A stretch of DNA of 64,000 nucleotides, taken from Gammaproteobacteria bacterium. GTDB lineage: Bacteria; Pseudomonadota; Gammaproteobacteria; Chromatiales; Chromatiaceae. Under the pieces are notes generated by a model. That model did no database searches. It was given only the letters and a program-made list of their open reading frames with translations, and was not told where the DNA came from. Below, in pieces: positions 55,247 to 64,000 of this stretch (the first letter of the stretch is position 1; each line of letters starts with the position of its first letter). The DNA lies in the NCBI GenBank assembly GCA_030148485.1, contig JASBTJ010000033.1, positions 30,313 through 94,312 of the forward strand, written 5' to 3'. The position numbers and the translations under genes are program-made.

Positions 55247-55952
55247 CGGGCTGGCCTTCCTCCACCTCGGGTGCTGCCGGCTTCCAGCCGTCCTCGTAGC
55301 GCGCATCGTGCCGGATCACCCGTGGCACCAGGGTGCGCGGCTCGATGCTGACCGGCTCATACACCACACGGGCCTGTTCCGGGTCGTAGCGCATCTCGAC
55401 CTGGCCGATAAGCGGAAAATCCTTGCGAAACGGATGCCCGATGAAGCCGTAATCGGTGAGGATCCGGCGCAGGTCGGGGTGGCCGCGGAACATGATGCCG
55501 AACAGATCGAAGGCCTCGCGTTCGAACCAATCAACGCTGGCCCAAATGCCGATGACCGAATCCACGATAGGTTCGTCGGCGTCCAGAAACACCTTTACCC
55601 GCAGTCGCACATTGTGGGTGATGGACAATAGTTGGTAGAGCACGGCGAAGCGGTTTTCCGGCCGCAGCTCCGGCACATCACGCACCACGCCGCGACCAAA
55701 ACCGGTATTGGCCGCGGCAGTGGTGATCCATTCCGATTGCCCGTAGGTGGCGTAATCGACTCCACAGACATCGATACACTGCTCGAACGACAGCGCCTTC
55801 TTTTCGCGCAGTAGTTGCATCACCGGCAACAGTTTGTCGCGTGGCACCATCAGCGTCAGCTCGCCATTGGCGCGCTGCCAACTGCACTCGAGGCCGTCGA
55901 GATGTTCTTCCAGGGCCTCTTCAAGCCCATCGAGCCGTTGTTCAGGCTTCAT
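55239..55952 (-). CDS. nuoC: NADH-quinone oxidoreductase subunit C
   Basis: The 237-residue 30-kDa-type subunit has the family signature [20 protein letters not shown] followed by [19 protein letters not shown]. The frame is open upstream to 56147 over nuoB, but homology begins at [15 protein letters not shown] at 55952. It is separate from nuoD, unlike the NuoCD fusion of E. coli. Confidence 0.97.
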   Translation of the reverse strand: MKPEQRLDGLEEALEEHLDGLECSWQRANGELTLMVPRDKLLPVMQLLREKKALSFEQCIDVCGVDYATYGQSEWITTAAANTGFGRGVVRDVPELRPENRFAVLYQLLSITHNVRLRVKVFLDADEPIVDSVIGIWASVDWFEREAFDLFGIMFRGHPDLRRILTDYGFIGHPFRKDFPLIGQVEMRYDPEQARVVYEPVSIEPRTLVPRVIRHDARYEDGWKPAAPEVEEGQPDA

Positions 55953-55974
55953 GCGCGGGTCAAGCTCCGTTCCG

Positions 55975-56451
55975 TCATCGGGCGATGGTGTTGGTTCGCC
56001 GGATCTTGTTCTGTAATTGCAGGATGCCGTACAGCAGGGCTTCGGCGGTCGGCGGACAGCCGGGGACGTAGACATCCACAGGAACGATCCGGTCGCAACC
56101 GCGCACCACGGAATACGAGTAGTGGTAGTACCCGCCGCCGTTGGCACAGGAACCCATGGAGATCACCCACCGGGGCTCGGGCATCTGGTCGTACACCTTG
56201 CGCAACGCGGGCGCCATCTTGTTGACCAGGGTGCCCGCCACGATCATCACATCCGACTGGCGGGGACTGGGACGGAAGATCATACCGAACCGGTCCATGT
56301 CGTAACGGGCCGCGGCGGCGTGCATCATTTCCACCGCGCAACAGGCCAAGCCGAAGGTCATCGGCCACATGGAACCGGTACGGGCCCAGTTGATCACCGA
56401 ATCCAGGCTGGTGGTGACGAAGCCTTTGTCGAGGACGCCCTCTATTCCCAT
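55975..56451 (-). CDS. nuoB: NADH-quinone oxidoreductase subunit B
   Basis: This subunit carries the terminal 4Fe-4S cluster N2 next to the quinone. The Cys ligands are in [25 protein letters not shown] and [11 protein letters not shown]. The start is ATG at 56451, inside the last codons of nuoA (10-base overlap); an upstream ATG at 56472 would add seven residues that look non-homologous. The product is 158 residues. Confidence 0.96.
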   Translation of the reverse strand: MGIEGVLDKGFVTTSLDSVINWARTGSMWPMTFGLACCAVEMMHAAAARYDMDRFGMIFRPSPRQSDVMIVAGTLVNKMAPALRKVYDQMPEPRWVISMGSCANGGGYYHYSYSVVRGCDRIVPVDVYVPGCPPTAEALLYGILQLQNKIRRTNTIAR

Positions 56452-56798
56452 TCCAGGGCCCCCTTCTTCCATTCATAGATGAAGCCCACCACCAGGATAC
56501 CCAGGAACACCATCATGCCCCAGAAACCGACCATGCCGATCTCGTCGAGCGCCACCGCCCAGGGAAACAGGAAGGCGATCTCCAGATCGAAGATGATGAA
56601 CAGGATGGCCACCAGGTAGTAGCGCACATCGAACTTCATGCGGGTATCTTCGAAGGCCTCGAAGCCGCATTCATAGGGGGAATTCTTTTCCGCATCCGGC
56701 TTACGCGGCGACAGACCGAAGCCCACCGCAACGGCGGCGACCCCGACAAATATCCCGAGCAGGATAAACAGCAGGATGGGTAGGTAATTGGCTAGCAC
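56442..56798 (-). CDS. nuoA: NADH-quinone oxidoreductase subunit A
   Basis: The 118-residue membrane subunit with three helices contains [25 protein letters not shown] in part (PYECGFE is the conserved loop with Cys near the quinone site) and [12 protein letters not shown]. The start is GTG at 56798 with GGAGGAA nine bases ahead. It is the first gene of the nuo operon, downstream of the 56865-56893 promoter. Confidence 0.97.
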   Translation of the reverse strand: MLANYLPILLFILLGIFVGVAAVAVGFGLSPRKPDAEKNSPYECGFEAFEDTRMKFDVRYYLVAILFIIFDLEIAFLFPWAVALDEIGMVGFWGMMVFLGILVVGFIYEWKKGALEWE

Positions 56799-56864
56799 GC
56801 GCTGGCTTCCTCCCGAAAGTGCTTGTTGTGCGGATTAAACGGCAACCCTTTAATTTATGCCCTG

Positions 56865-56893
56865 AGTCTATGTCAGCCCCTGCTCGGTGTCAA
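56865..56893 (-). promoter_or_regulatory. Sigma-70 promoter of the nuo operon
   Basis: A consensus TTGACA and a TAGACT are separated by 17 bases on the minus strand, 66 bases before the nuoA GTG. It sits after the tRNA-Leu terminator, so nuo has its own start. A/T-rich sequence flanks it upstream. Confidence 0.9.
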
Positions 56894-56950
56894 TTCACAC
56901 AATAGCCGCAACCGACTGTTTTAACAGGTATTTTTGTATTTTCACCACGC

Positions 56951-56988
56951 ATAAAAAAACGGTATCGCCAAAAAATGACGATACCGTT
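56951..56988 (-). terminator. Terminator after tRNA-Leu
   Basis: A 10-bp perfect stem (AACGGTATCG / CGATACCGTT) followed by a T-run on the minus strand, 6 bases after the tRNA. It separates the tpiA-secG-tRNA unit from the nuo operon. Confidence 0.9.
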
Positions 56989-56993
56989 GCAGA

Positions 56994-57078
56994 TGGTGCC
57001 CAAGGCCGGACTCGAACCGGCACGGCTTGCGCCACTACCCCCTCAAGATAGCGTGTCTACCAATTCCACCACTTGGGC
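56994..57078 (-). tRNA. leuU: tRNA-Leu(GAG)
   Basis: The 85-base type II tRNA has a long variable arm, starts GCCCAAGTGGTGGAATTGG and ends with an encoded CCA. The anticodon loop TTGAGGG gives anticodon GAG. secG-leuU is also the order in E. coli. There are only 52 bases after secG and no separate promoter was found, so it is probably processed from the secG transcript. Confidence 0.97.
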
Positions 57079-57130
57079 CGAAAACATTGTCACGAACGGT
57101 CGGTGAGGTGCTCGACCGTCCGACCGAGGA

Positions 57131-57502
57131 TCACTCGGCTGGGACCGGCACCGCCGGCACGTCGCCTTGGGCCGCGGGCTCATCGGCCACCGGAGGCAGA
57201 TCCCCGGTCGCGGGTACAGCCGGCTGCTCGGCGGCGGGCGTGGCACGATCCATCAGCCCTGTGTCACGGGCGGTGTTCATCGCAAAGTACGCCAATGCCA
57301 GGCTGGTGATGAAAAACAGCGTCGCCAGGATCGCCGTGGTGCGGCTCAGGAAGTTGCCCGAGCCCTGCGAACCGAACACCGTCGCCGACGCGCCGCTGCC
57401 AAAGGCAGCGCCGGCATCGGCACCCTTGCCGTGCTGAATCAACACCAGCCCGATCAGGGCCAGCGACAACAACAGATGTACGACAATCAGAACAGTTTCC
57501 AT
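57131..57502 (-). CDS. secG: Protein-export membrane protein SecG
   Basis: This is a small auxiliary subunit of the SecYEG translocon. The 123-residue product has two membrane helices (about 3-22 and 52-72) separated by the conserved loop VLIQHGKGADAGAAFGSG and GSQGSGNFLSRTTAILA. The C-terminal tail is rich in Pro, Ala and Glu (APAEQPAVPATGD and on), longer than in E. coli (110). It lies 33 bases after tpiA. Confidence 0.95.
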   Translation of the reverse strand: METVLIVVHLLLSLALIGLVLIQHGKGADAGAAFGSGASATVFGSQGSGNFLSRTTAILATLFFITSLALAYFAMNTARDTGLMDRATPAAEQPAVPATGDLPPVADEPAAQGDVPAVPVPAE

Positions 57503-57535
57503 CAGTTGACCTCAAGTCGCCGCAGCGACGCTTCT

Positions 57536-58291
57536 TCAGGCATTGGCAGCCGTGCAGATGGCCAGGAAATCCGCCGGCTTCAACGAAGCCCCGCCGATCA
57601 GGCCGCCATCAATATCCGGCTGCGCCAGCAATTCCGCGGCGTTACCGGGGTTCATGCTACCGCCGTACAGGATCTGAATCTTCTCGGCAACCGCCTGGCT
57701 GCTGGCCGCCACCCGCCCGCGGATGAAGGCGTGGACATCCTGCGCCTGTGCCGGCGTGGCCGTTTTCCCGGTACCGATCGCCCATACGGGCTCGTAGGCG
57801 ATCACACCCTTACCCAGCGCGTCGACACCGCAGCGCGCGATCACCGCGTCCACCTGGCGGGCGACCACGTCTTCAGTGACGCCGCTCTCCCGCTCTTCAA
57901 GGGTTTCACCGATGCAGAACAGCGGAATCAGGCCGTGCTTGAGCGCGACTTCGAATTTCTCCGCCACCAGGGCATCGCTTTCCCCATGGTAGGTGCGCCG
58001 CTCCGAGTGGCCAATGATCACGTACTGGCAGCCGAAGGCCGCCAGCATCGGACCGGAAATCTCGCCAGTGTAAGCGCCGGCGTCATGGACGGACAGATCC
58101 TGGCCGCCCCAACCCACCGGCGTTCCGGTCAGTGCGTCACGTGCGGCCGGGATGAACACCGCTGGCGGACAAACCGCCACCGCAGCCGTCTTGACCTCGG
58201 CGATACCCGCCTTGATGCCATTCAGCAGCTCCGCCACGCTTTCGGGCGAACCGTTCATTTTCTAGTTACCGGCGACCAGTGGTTGACGCAT
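57536..58291 (-). pseudogene. tpiA: Triosephosphate isomerase gene interrupted by an in-frame amber codon at codon 10
   Basis: From ATG at 58291 (GGGAGGA four bases ahead) the frame reads MRQPLVAGN, then TAG (58262-58264), then KMNGSPESV and an intact TIM barrel to 57536. The family reads GNWKMNG here, so the amber replaces the invariant Trp (TGG to TAG, one base). Catalytic His (IIGHSERR) and Glu (AYEPVWAIGTG) remain. Starting at the ATG just after the stop (58258, no ribosome site) would lose strand 1 with the catalytic Asn and Lys. So the gene is a fresh pseudogene, a sequencing error, or suppressed. TAG ends rimP, metA and nuoA here, so it is a normal stop. Triosephosphate isomerase interconverts DHAP and GAP. 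Confidence 0.88.
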
Positions 58292-58320
58292 TGAATCCTC
58301 CCGGGGAAATCAGGCGGCGT

Positions 58321-58349
58321 AGCTTACCCACGCACCTGCCGTAAATCAA
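58321..58349 (-). promoter_or_regulatory. Probable promoter of tpiA-secG-tRNA-Leu
   Basis: On the minus strand TTGATT and TAAGCT are 17 bases apart, 30 bases before the tpiA ATG at 58291. It supports 58291 as the original start, and it shows the gene still has expression signals despite the amber codon. Confidence 0.55.
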
Positions 58350-58451
58350 TGCAATTCCGGCCTTTTTTGACGAACTTCCCCGGTATGCCGGGATTGCGTA
58401 TAGTGGCGCCAGCGCGGCTTATGGCCGCCATAAGAAGCATAAGGAGGAGAC

Positions 58452-59054
58452 ATGCCCCGCACTTGCCGCCACACATTTCGGCTCGGCGCCGTACTCATCG
58501 CCGCCGGCATGCAGGCCGGTTGCTCGTCCCTGCCGTCCATTCCCTGGTTCAGCGACGACGACGCGCCCAGCACCGGCGGCAAACAGATCCAGATCCGCTC
58601 CAATCCCGCCGGTGCCGAGGTGTTGGCCAACGACCGGCCGATCGGCATCACGCCGGTCACCGTCACCCCGAGCAACATCTGGAACACCGGCTTCAGGACC
58701 GCCACGGACTACGGCATGAACTATCAGTATGTCGGTACCCTGACGATCCGCATGCCCGGCTGCAAGGACTTCAAGACGGAGGTGGACGATTATCTGCTGC
58801 ACAAGGATGTCGCGGTGCAGTTGGAATGCGGGGCCGACTACCGGCCGCTGGCGGCACCTGCCGTCCCCCAACCCCAAACCACCCCCGCCGGTGGAGTTGC
58901 CGCCCCTGCGGGTAGCTACGCCCCGGCCGACTTCGAAACCTCGGAAGAGATCATGGCGCGTCGCCTTCGCCGCCTGGAAGGCCTGCTCAACCGCGGCCTG
59001 ATCACCGAGGACGAATACCAACAGGTGCGGCGCCGCATCCTCGGCGAGCTGTAA
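58452..59054 (+). CDS. Putative lipoprotein with PEGA and SHOCT domains
   Basis: The 200-residue product has a signal peptide and a probable lipobox (AAGMQAGC, Cys at 24; Gln at -3 is unusual). A PEGA-type segment (IRSNPAGAEVLANDRPIGITP, in which a small structural domain decorates surface proteins) is followed by a Pro/Ala linker and a C-terminal SHOCT motif (RLEGLLNRGLITEDEYQQV). The ribosome site AAGGAGGAG before ATG 58452 is very strong; a TATAGT at 58399-58404 may be its -10. It is divergent from tpiA. Function unknown; an envelope location is inferred. Confidence 0.8.
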   Translation: MPRTCRHTFRLGAVLIAAGMQAGCSSLPSIPWFSDDDAPSTGGKQIQIRSNPAGAEVLANDRPIGITPVTVTPSNIWNTGFRTATDYGMNYQYVGTLTIRMPGCKDFKTEVDDYLLHKDVAVQLECGADYRPLAAPAVPQPQTTPAGGVAAPAGSYAPADFETSEEIMARRLRRLEGLLNRGLITEDEYQQVRRRILGEL

Positions 59055-59115
59055 ACCGGCCGCCACGCCGGGTCCGCCGCGCGTTGGACCCGGCACTTCA
59101 GCTGGCCAGGAAGGC

Positions 59116-60837
59116 ATGCGACTTTCAGTCATATTCGGACCAATGCCCGCGACGCAAGCCACCGGCCGTTGCGTGAGAGGGCGCATACGACTGTCCCGGC
59201 GCCAGACACCTTTCTCATCCTTCAGGCGACAAATGCCGTGGCTGCTCGCACTGGTCTTCGCGGTGACGATCACGCCGCCGAGCGACGCCCGTGGCCTCGA
59301 CACGGTGCACATGCAGTTGCGCTGGCACCATCAATTCCAGTTCGCCGGCTACTATGCGGCACTCGAAAAAGGCTACTACGCCGAAGCCGGTCTGGACGTG
59401 CAGATCCATGCCGGTGCACCGGGACGCACGCCGGTGGAAGAGGTCCTATCCGGCCGCGCCCAGTACGGCGAAGCCAACAGCGAATTGCTGTACCGGCGAC
59501 TCACCGGCGCTCCCGTGGTGGCGCTCGCCAGCATATTCCAACACTCGCCGTCGGTCCTGCTGGCGCGCAGCGACCGCGACATCCACTCCCCCCAGGATCT
59601 TGCGGGCAAGCGTGTGATGCTGATCGGCGATGTCACCGATGCCGATTTCCAGGCCATGTTCCAGAACGAGGGTGTGCCCATCGACTCGCTGGACATCCAG
59701 CCCAGCAGCTACCAGATCGACGATCTGATCGCAGGGCGCACCGACGCGTTCAACTCCTACCTGACCAACGAACCCTTCTATCTGCAACAGCGCCGCGTCC
59801 CCTACACCATCATCGATCCGCGCCGTTACGGCATCGATTTCTACAGCGACATCCTGTTCACCACCGAGCAGGAACTGCGGGATCACCCCCAGCGCGTCAT
59901 GGCTTTCCGCCATGCGACACTGCGCGGATGGCAGTACGCCATGCAACATCCAGGCGAAATCATCGACCTGTTGCTGACCAAGTATCAGGTGACCAAGACC
60001 CGCGCCCATCTGGAATACGAAGCCAGCTCGATGCGCGGCCTGATCATGCCGGACCTGATCGAGATCGGTCACATGAATCCGGGACGCTGGAAACACATGG
60101 CGGATGTATTCGTGAAGGTCGGCATGATCGAACCCGGATACGACCTGGATGGATTCCTGTTCGATCCGACGTCGGATACCGAACTGAAACGTTGGAAGCG
60201 CACTGCCTTTGTCGGGACCATCGTGATTGCCGCGCTGGGTCTGCTGGCGGCCATCTTTTTTGCGGTAAATCGGCGGCTACGACACGAGGTACAACGTCGC
60301 CAGGACGCCGAGGAACGCATCCGCGAACTGGCTTATTACGACACCCTGACCGAGCTGCCAAATCGCAACCTGTTCTATGATCGCCTGCAACAGGCGGTCA
60401 ATCATGCCGAACGCACCGACAGCGGTCTGGCGCTATGTTTCATCGACCTGGACGGATTCAAGGCCATCAACGACGATCACGGCCACATGGTGGGTGACGA
60501 GCTGTTGCGGTCGGTGGCGGCGCGACTGCGCGAGACCGTGCGGGCATCGGACACGGTCGCCCGGTTCGGCGGCGACGAGTTCGTGGTGCTTCTGCCAGAA
60601 GCAGGCGACCCTGAAACCGCTCGACACCTGACGCAAGTGCTGTATGACAGCATCCGCCAACCGTACGAGCTGAACAGCTGCACCATCCTGATCAGCGCCA
60701 GTATCGGTATCACCTTGTACCCAACGGACGAGCAGAATGTCCGCGACCTGCTCAGCGCCGCGGACGCCGCCATGTATCGCGGCAAACAATCAGGCAAGGA
60801 TTGCGTGGTGATGTGGGGAGACGGACGTCCGCAGTAA
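59116..60837 (+). CDS. NMT1/THI5-like sensor domain fused to a GGDEF diguanylate cyclase
   Basis: The 573-residue membrane protein has a signal anchor near residues 40-57. A periplasmic NMT1/THI5-like substrate-binding domain (about 62-345; LRWHHQFQFAGYYAALEKGYY is the family hallmark) is followed by one membrane helix (364-384), a short linker and a GGDEF domain (about 400-570). GGDEF 485-489 is intact, and an RxxD inhibition site (RASD 476-479) lies five residues ahead, so it should make c-di-GMP with product inhibition. The soluble relatives bind pyrimidine thiamin precursors or sulfonates; the ligand here is unknown. The start at 59116 has AGGAAGG; Met40 is an alternative. Confidence 0.88.
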   Translation: MRLSVIFGPMPATQATGRCVRGRIRLSRRQTPFSSFRRQMPWLLALVFAVTITPPSDARGLDTVHMQLRWHHQFQFAGYYAALEKGYYAEAGLDVQIHAGAPGRTPVEEVLSGRAQYGEANSELLYRRLTGAPVVALASIFQHSPSVLLARSDRDIHSPQDLAGKRVMLIGDVTDADFQAMFQNEGVPIDSLDIQPSSYQIDDLIAGRTDAFNSYLTNEPFYLQQRRVPYTIIDPRRYGIDFYSDILFTTEQELRDHPQRVMAFRHATLRGWQYAMQHPGEIIDLLLTKYQVTKTRAHLEYEASSMRGLIMPDLIEIGHMNPGRWKHMADVFVKVGMIEPGYDLDGFLFDPTSDTELKRWKRTAFVGTIVIAALGLLAAIFFAVNRRLRHEVQRRQDAEERIRELAYYDTLTELPNRNLFYDRLQQAVNHAERTDSGLALCFIDLDGFKAINDDHGHMVGDELLRSVAARLRETVRASDTVARFGGDEFVVLLPEAGDPETARHLTQVLYDSIRQPYELNSCTILISASIGITLYPTDEQNVRDLLSAADAAMYRGKQSGKDCVVMWGDGRPQ

Positions 60838-60858
60838 AGCCGGAGACGTCCTGACAGA

Positions 60859-62211
60859 TTACGCGGAAACCTGCCTCACTACATCGGCAATGCGATTGGC
60901 CAGCTGGTCGACCTGTCCGGATTCACGACCTTCGACCATCACCCGGATAAGCGGTTCGGTACCGGACGGCCGTAGCAGGACGCGACCGTTGGCCCCGAGT
61001 TCGGCTTCCACCTGCGCCACCGCGGCACACACCCCGTCCGCGGCCATGATATCGCCGGGGACGGCGCCACTGAGGCGGACGTTGACCAATTGCTGGGGAA
61101 ATTTGGTCATGCCCTGGCGCAGTTGTTTGAGGGTTTTACCGGTCACGTGCATTTCCGCCAGCACCTGCAATGCAGAGACAATCCCATCGCCGGTGGTGGT
61201 GCGATCACGACAGATGATGTGGCCCGACGGCTCCCCACCAAGATCCCACCCCTGGGCCGCCAGCCGTTCCAGGATATAGCGGTCACCGACCTGGGTCCGC
61301 TCGAAACCGATCCCGAGCGCGCCCAACGCCTGTTCCAGCCCCAGATTGCTCATCAGCGTGCCGACCACGGCGCCTGTCAAGCCGCCGCCGGCCAACCGCG
61401 AACGGGCGATGATATAGAGGATCTCGTCACCGTCGACCAGCTCGCCGTCCTCGTCCACCAACAGCACCCGATCGCCATCGCCATCCAGACCGATGCCGAC
61501 GTCCGCGCCCAACTCCCGCACACTGGCCTGCAACGCCTCCGGATGGGTGGAGCCGACGCCTTCGTTGATGTTGAGCCCGTCGGGCTGATCGCCGATCGCG
61601 GTCACCGTTGCGCCGAGCTCTTCGAGCACGTCCGGCGCGATGTGATAAGTCGCGCCGTTAGCACAGTCCACCACCACCTTGATCCCGGCAAAGGTCATCC
61701 GTGAGGGAATGGTGCTTTTGCAGAATTCGATATAGCGACCGCGCGCATCCTCCACCCGCTTCGCCTTGCCCAGTTGCGCCGAACTGACGCAACTCATGGG
61801 CCGATCCAGTTCGGCCTCGATGGCAAGCTCCACGGCGTCCGGCAGCTTGCTGCCGTCCCCGGCGAAGAACTTGATGCCATTGTCCGGATGCGGGTTGTGG
61901 GACGCGCTGATGACGATACCGGCCTTCGCGTGCAAGGTGCGAGTCAGATAAGCGATACCCGGCGTCGGCATGGGACCGAGCATGCGCACATCCATGCCGG
62001 CGGCGGACAAGCCGGCCTCCAATGCCGCCTCGAACATGTAGCCGGATATCCGCGTGTCCTTGCCGATCAGGATCTTGCCTCCCTCACCGCCACCCAGCAC
62101 CCGACCGGCCGCCCAACCGAGCTTGAGCACGAACTCGGGATTGATATGCCCCTCACCGACCGTGCCGCGCACGCCATCAGTGCCGAAATACTTGCGTTTC
62201 ATTGTTGTCAC
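60859..62211 (-). CDS. glmM: Phosphoglucosamine mutase
   Basis: GlmM converts glucosamine-6-phosphate to glucosamine-1-phosphate for UDP-GlcNAc. The 450-residue product starts [14 protein letters not shown] and has the phosphoserine loop [13 protein letters not shown] (Ser about 102), the metal loop DGDGDR, the sugar loop GGEPSGH and the phosphate loop [15 protein letters not shown]. Length equals the family norm (445). Start overlaps folP by 4 bases. Confidence 0.98.
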   Translation of the reverse strand: MTTMKRKYFGTDGVRGTVGEGHINPEFVLKLGWAAGRVLGGGEGGKILIGKDTRISGYMFEAALEAGLSAAGMDVRMLGPMPTPGIAYLTRTLHAKAGIVISASHNPHPDNGIKFFAGDGSKLPDAVELAIEAELDRPMSCVSSAQLGKAKRVEDARGRYIEFCKSTIPSRMTFAGIKVVVDCANGATYHIAPDVLEELGATVTAIGDQPDGLNINEGVGSTHPEALQASVRELGADVGIGLDGDGDRVLLVDEDGELVDGDEILYIIARSRLAGGGLTGAVVGTLMSNLGLEQALGALGIGFERTQVGDRYILERLAAQGWDLGGEPSGHIICRDRTTTGDGIVSALQVLAEMHVTGKTLKQLRQGMTKFPQQLVNVRLSGAVPGDIMAADGVCAAVAQVEAELGANGRVLLRPSGTEPLIRVMVEGRESGQVDQLANRIADVVRQVSA

Positions 62212-63044
62212 TCCATCCCGGCGTCTCGCACCGCCGTCACCAGTTTAAGCGCGCTCACGGTCTCCGCCACGTCGTGTGCCCGTACGATACGCGCGCCACG
62301 CTGTACCGCAAGCACGGCCGCCACCACGCTGGGCACCAGACGCTCATCGACGGCCAGACCCAGCAGATCACCGAACATCCGCTTGCGGGACAACCCGACC
62401 AGCAGCGGCAAACCCAGCGCATGGAACCTGTCCAGGCGCGCCAGTAGCGCCAGGTTGTGCGCCAGCTGTTTGCCGAATCCGAACCCTGGATCCACCAGCA
62501 GCCGCTCCCGGGCAATCCCCGCCGCCTCGCACGCGGAAACCCGCTGCGTAAGGTAGTCGTGCACCTCGGCCACCACATCACCGTAGCGCGGCGCCCGCTG
62601 CATAGAGCGCGGCTCGCCCTGCATATGCATCAAACAGACCGGCACACCGCTGTCCCGGGCCACCTGCAGTGCCCCGGGCGCCGTCAAGGCCGCCACGTCG
62701 TTGATCATGCCGGCACCGGCCGCGACCGCCGCCGCCATCACCGCCGGCTTGCTGGTGTCGACGGAAATCGGCACCGGCAATCGTGGCGCCAATGCCTCGA
62801 CCACCGGGATCACGCGGGCCAGTTCATCCGCCTCCGAAACCGGTTGCGCCCCCGGCCTGGTGGACTCGCCACCGATATCGATCAACGCAGCACCGGCGTC
62901 GCACATGGCCTGAGCCTGGGCAACCGCCGCTGCCGGCGCGATGAAACGCCCGCCATCAGAGAAGGAGTCCGGCGTGACGTTGAGCACACCCATGACCTGC
63001 GGTCGCGTCAGGTCGAGCAGCTTGCCGGCACAATCGAGTTGCAT
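62208..63044 (-). CDS. folP: Dihydropteroate synthase
   Basis: FolP condenses 4-aminobenzoate with 6-hydroxymethyl-dihydropterin pyrophosphate in folate synthesis. The 278-residue TIM-barrel protein has the signatures [30 protein letters not shown] and [15 protein letters not shown] and ends [16 protein letters not shown]. The order ftsH-folP-glmM is conserved in Gammaproteobacteria. Confidence 0.98.
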   Translation of the reverse strand: MQLDCAGKLLDLTRPQVMGVLNVTPDSFSDGGRFIAPAAAVAQAQAMCDAGAALIDIGGESTRPGAQPVSEADELARVIPVVEALAPRLPVPISVDTSKPAVMAAAVAAGAGMINDVAALTAPGALQVARDSGVPVCLMHMQGEPRSMQRAPRYGDVVAEVHDYLTQRVSACEAAGIARERLLVDPGFGFGKQLAHNLALLARLDRFHALGLPLLVGLSRKRMFGDLLGLAVDERLVPSVVAAVLAVQRGARIVRAHDVAETVSALKLVTAVRDAGME

Positions 63045-63145
63045 AGGGATTCCACATGAAACAGGCCGGGCGTGACTATTGCCACGCCCGGCCCGATTCT
63101 AGCCCAGCTGACTGCGCGGTGGCGCAGACGGCGTCCGCTCAATCA

Positions 63146-64000
63146 TCAATGCTGACTAGCAGGACCGCCGATGGGACCGTCCGACTTGCCTTCACCGGCC
63201 TCGCCTTTGCCTTCACCTTCGCCGCCGGTTTTCAAACCGCCGCCGGGATGGGTGGGGTCGTCGTCCCAGCCGCTGGGCGGGCGCGGCGTGCGGCCGGCCA
63301 TGATGTCGTCGATCTGGTGACTGTCGATGGTTTCATACTTCATCAACGCATCGGCCATCATATGCAGCTTGTCGGTATTGGACTTGAGAATGTCCTCGGC
63401 ACGCTGATAGTTGCGATCGATGAACACCCGCACCTCCTCGTCGATGGCATGGGCGGTGTCGTCCGATACGTTCTTGTGCTGCGTCACCGAACGACCCAGG
63501 AACACCTCTTCGTCTTCCTCACCATACAGCAGCGGCCCCAATTTCTCGGACAAGCCCCACTTGGTGACCATATTGCGAGCCAGTTCGGTGGCGCGCTTGA
63601 TGTCGTTGGAAGCACCTGTGGTTACCTTTTCGCTGCCGAAGATCAGCTCCTCGGCAATACGGCCGCCGAACAGGCTGCATAACTGGCTTTCAAGAAACTG
63701 TTTTGAGTAACTGAGACGGTCCTCTTCCGGCAGAAACATGGTCACGCCCAGTGCACGTCCCCGCGGGATGATGGTTACCTTGTATACCGGGTCATGACCC
63801 GGGACAAGCCGGCCAACAATGGCATGACCGGCCTCGTGGTAGGCAGTGAGTTTCTTCTCCTCCTCACTCATTACCATGGAACGTCGTTCGGCACCCATCA
63901 TGATCTTGTCCTTGGCGCGTTCAAAATCGTCCATGTCTACATGCTTCTTGTTACCGCGGGCGGCAAACAGGGCCGCCTCGTTTACAAGGTTGGCAAGGTC
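63146..64000 (-). CDS. ftsH: ATP-dependent zinc metalloprotease FtsH, C-terminal part (partial)
   Basis: Only the last 284 codons are in the window; the frame is open through the right edge, beginning [20 protein letters not shown]. It includes the end of the AAA+ domain and the M41 peptidase domain with the zinc motif HEAGH ([12 protein letters not shown]) and the third ligand Asp in the [11 protein letters not shown]...GASNDI region. The C-terminal tail is Gly/Glu/Lys rich ([19 protein letters not shown] in part). FtsH degrades membrane and regulatory proteins such as LpxC. It lies 101 bases upstream of folP. Confidence 0.97.
   Translation of the reverse strand, partial: DLANLVNEAALFAARGNKKHVDMDDFERAKDKIMMGAERRSMVMSEEEKKLTAYHEAGHAIVGRLVPGHDPVYKVTIIPRGRALGVTMFLPEEDRLSYSKQFLESQLCSLFGGRIAEELIFGSEKVTTGASNDIKRATELARNMVTKWGLSEKLGPLLYGEEDEEVFLGRSVTQHKNVSDDTAHAIDEEVRVFIDRNYQRAEDILKSNTDKLHMMADALMKYETIDSHQIDDIMAGRTPRPPSGWDDDPTHPGGGLKTGGEGEGKGEAGEGKSDGPIGGPASQH

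Noticed and set aside
58255..58264. TAG in tpiA as pyrrolysine or reassigned codon
   Set aside because: TAG ends rimP, metA and nuoA normally, the replaced residue is Trp, and no pyl genes are seen. Mutation or sequencing error is simpler.

Overview
The window is a stretch of gammaproteobacterial chromosome with fairly high GC. The outer parts carry housekeeping genes in the order known from Gammaproteobacteria: ftsH, folP, glmM, tpiA, secG, tRNA-Leu(GAG), nuoA to nuoN and tRNA-fMet on one side, and rimP, nusA and infB on the other. All of these lie on the minus strand. A free-living sulfur-oxidising or purple-sulfur type gammaproteobacterium (Chromatiales-like) would fit, but that is an inference from gene order and protein flavour only.

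Layout, left to right. At 1-2240 lie the infB start, nusA and rimP, with a rimP promoter and a leader of two terminator-like hairpins. At 2287-4230 lie metA and a P-loop protein of unknown role. At 4411-11198 a plus-strand run encodes a PhyH-type dioxygenase, KpsC, KpsS, a short-chain dehydrogenase and an LTA-synthase-like membrane enzyme. At 11338-21124 a tightly overlapping minus-strand operon encodes a 2545-residue type I polyketide synthase, an alpha-oxoamine synthase and a formyltransferase. At 21383-34535 a visibly more A/T-rich block holds glycosyltransferases, three sulfotransferases (one fused to a hexapeptide acyltransferase) and long gene-poor spacers. At 35324-39663 lie the export genes kpsD, kpsE, kpsT and kpsM. 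At 40055-41948 lie a YecA-like SEC-C protein and a TacA/TacT-type toxin-antitoxin pair. At 42049-57078 the complete 14-gene complex I operon sits between two tRNA genes. At 57131-64000 lie secG, an interrupted tpiA, two plus-strand genes (a PEGA/SHOCT lipoprotein and an NMT1-GGDEF protein), glmM, folP and the 3' part of ftsH.

The main system is an ABC-transporter-dependent (group 2 type) capsule locus inserted between tRNA-fMet and rimP, genes that are neighbours in E. coli. KpsC/KpsS build the poly-Kdo linker, KpsM/T/E/D export the chain, and the central block would assemble and sulfate the repeat unit. A complete PKS plus alpha-oxoamine synthase, a short-chain reductase, a 2-oxoglutarate dioxygenase, a formyltransferase and an LTA-synthase-like head-group transferase sit in the same locus. 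This resembles the rhizobial rkp-1 region (rkpA, rkpG, rkpH, rkpJ) and, in chemical logic, fungal fumonisin synthesis. My inference is that it makes a sphingoid-like amino lipid tied to the capsule. Other notable points are an in-frame amber codon at the invariant Trp of tpiA, a candidate attenuator before rimP, an exact ops (RfaH) core before the sugar genes, and a toxin-antitoxin element apparently integrated at the tRNA-fMet 3' end.
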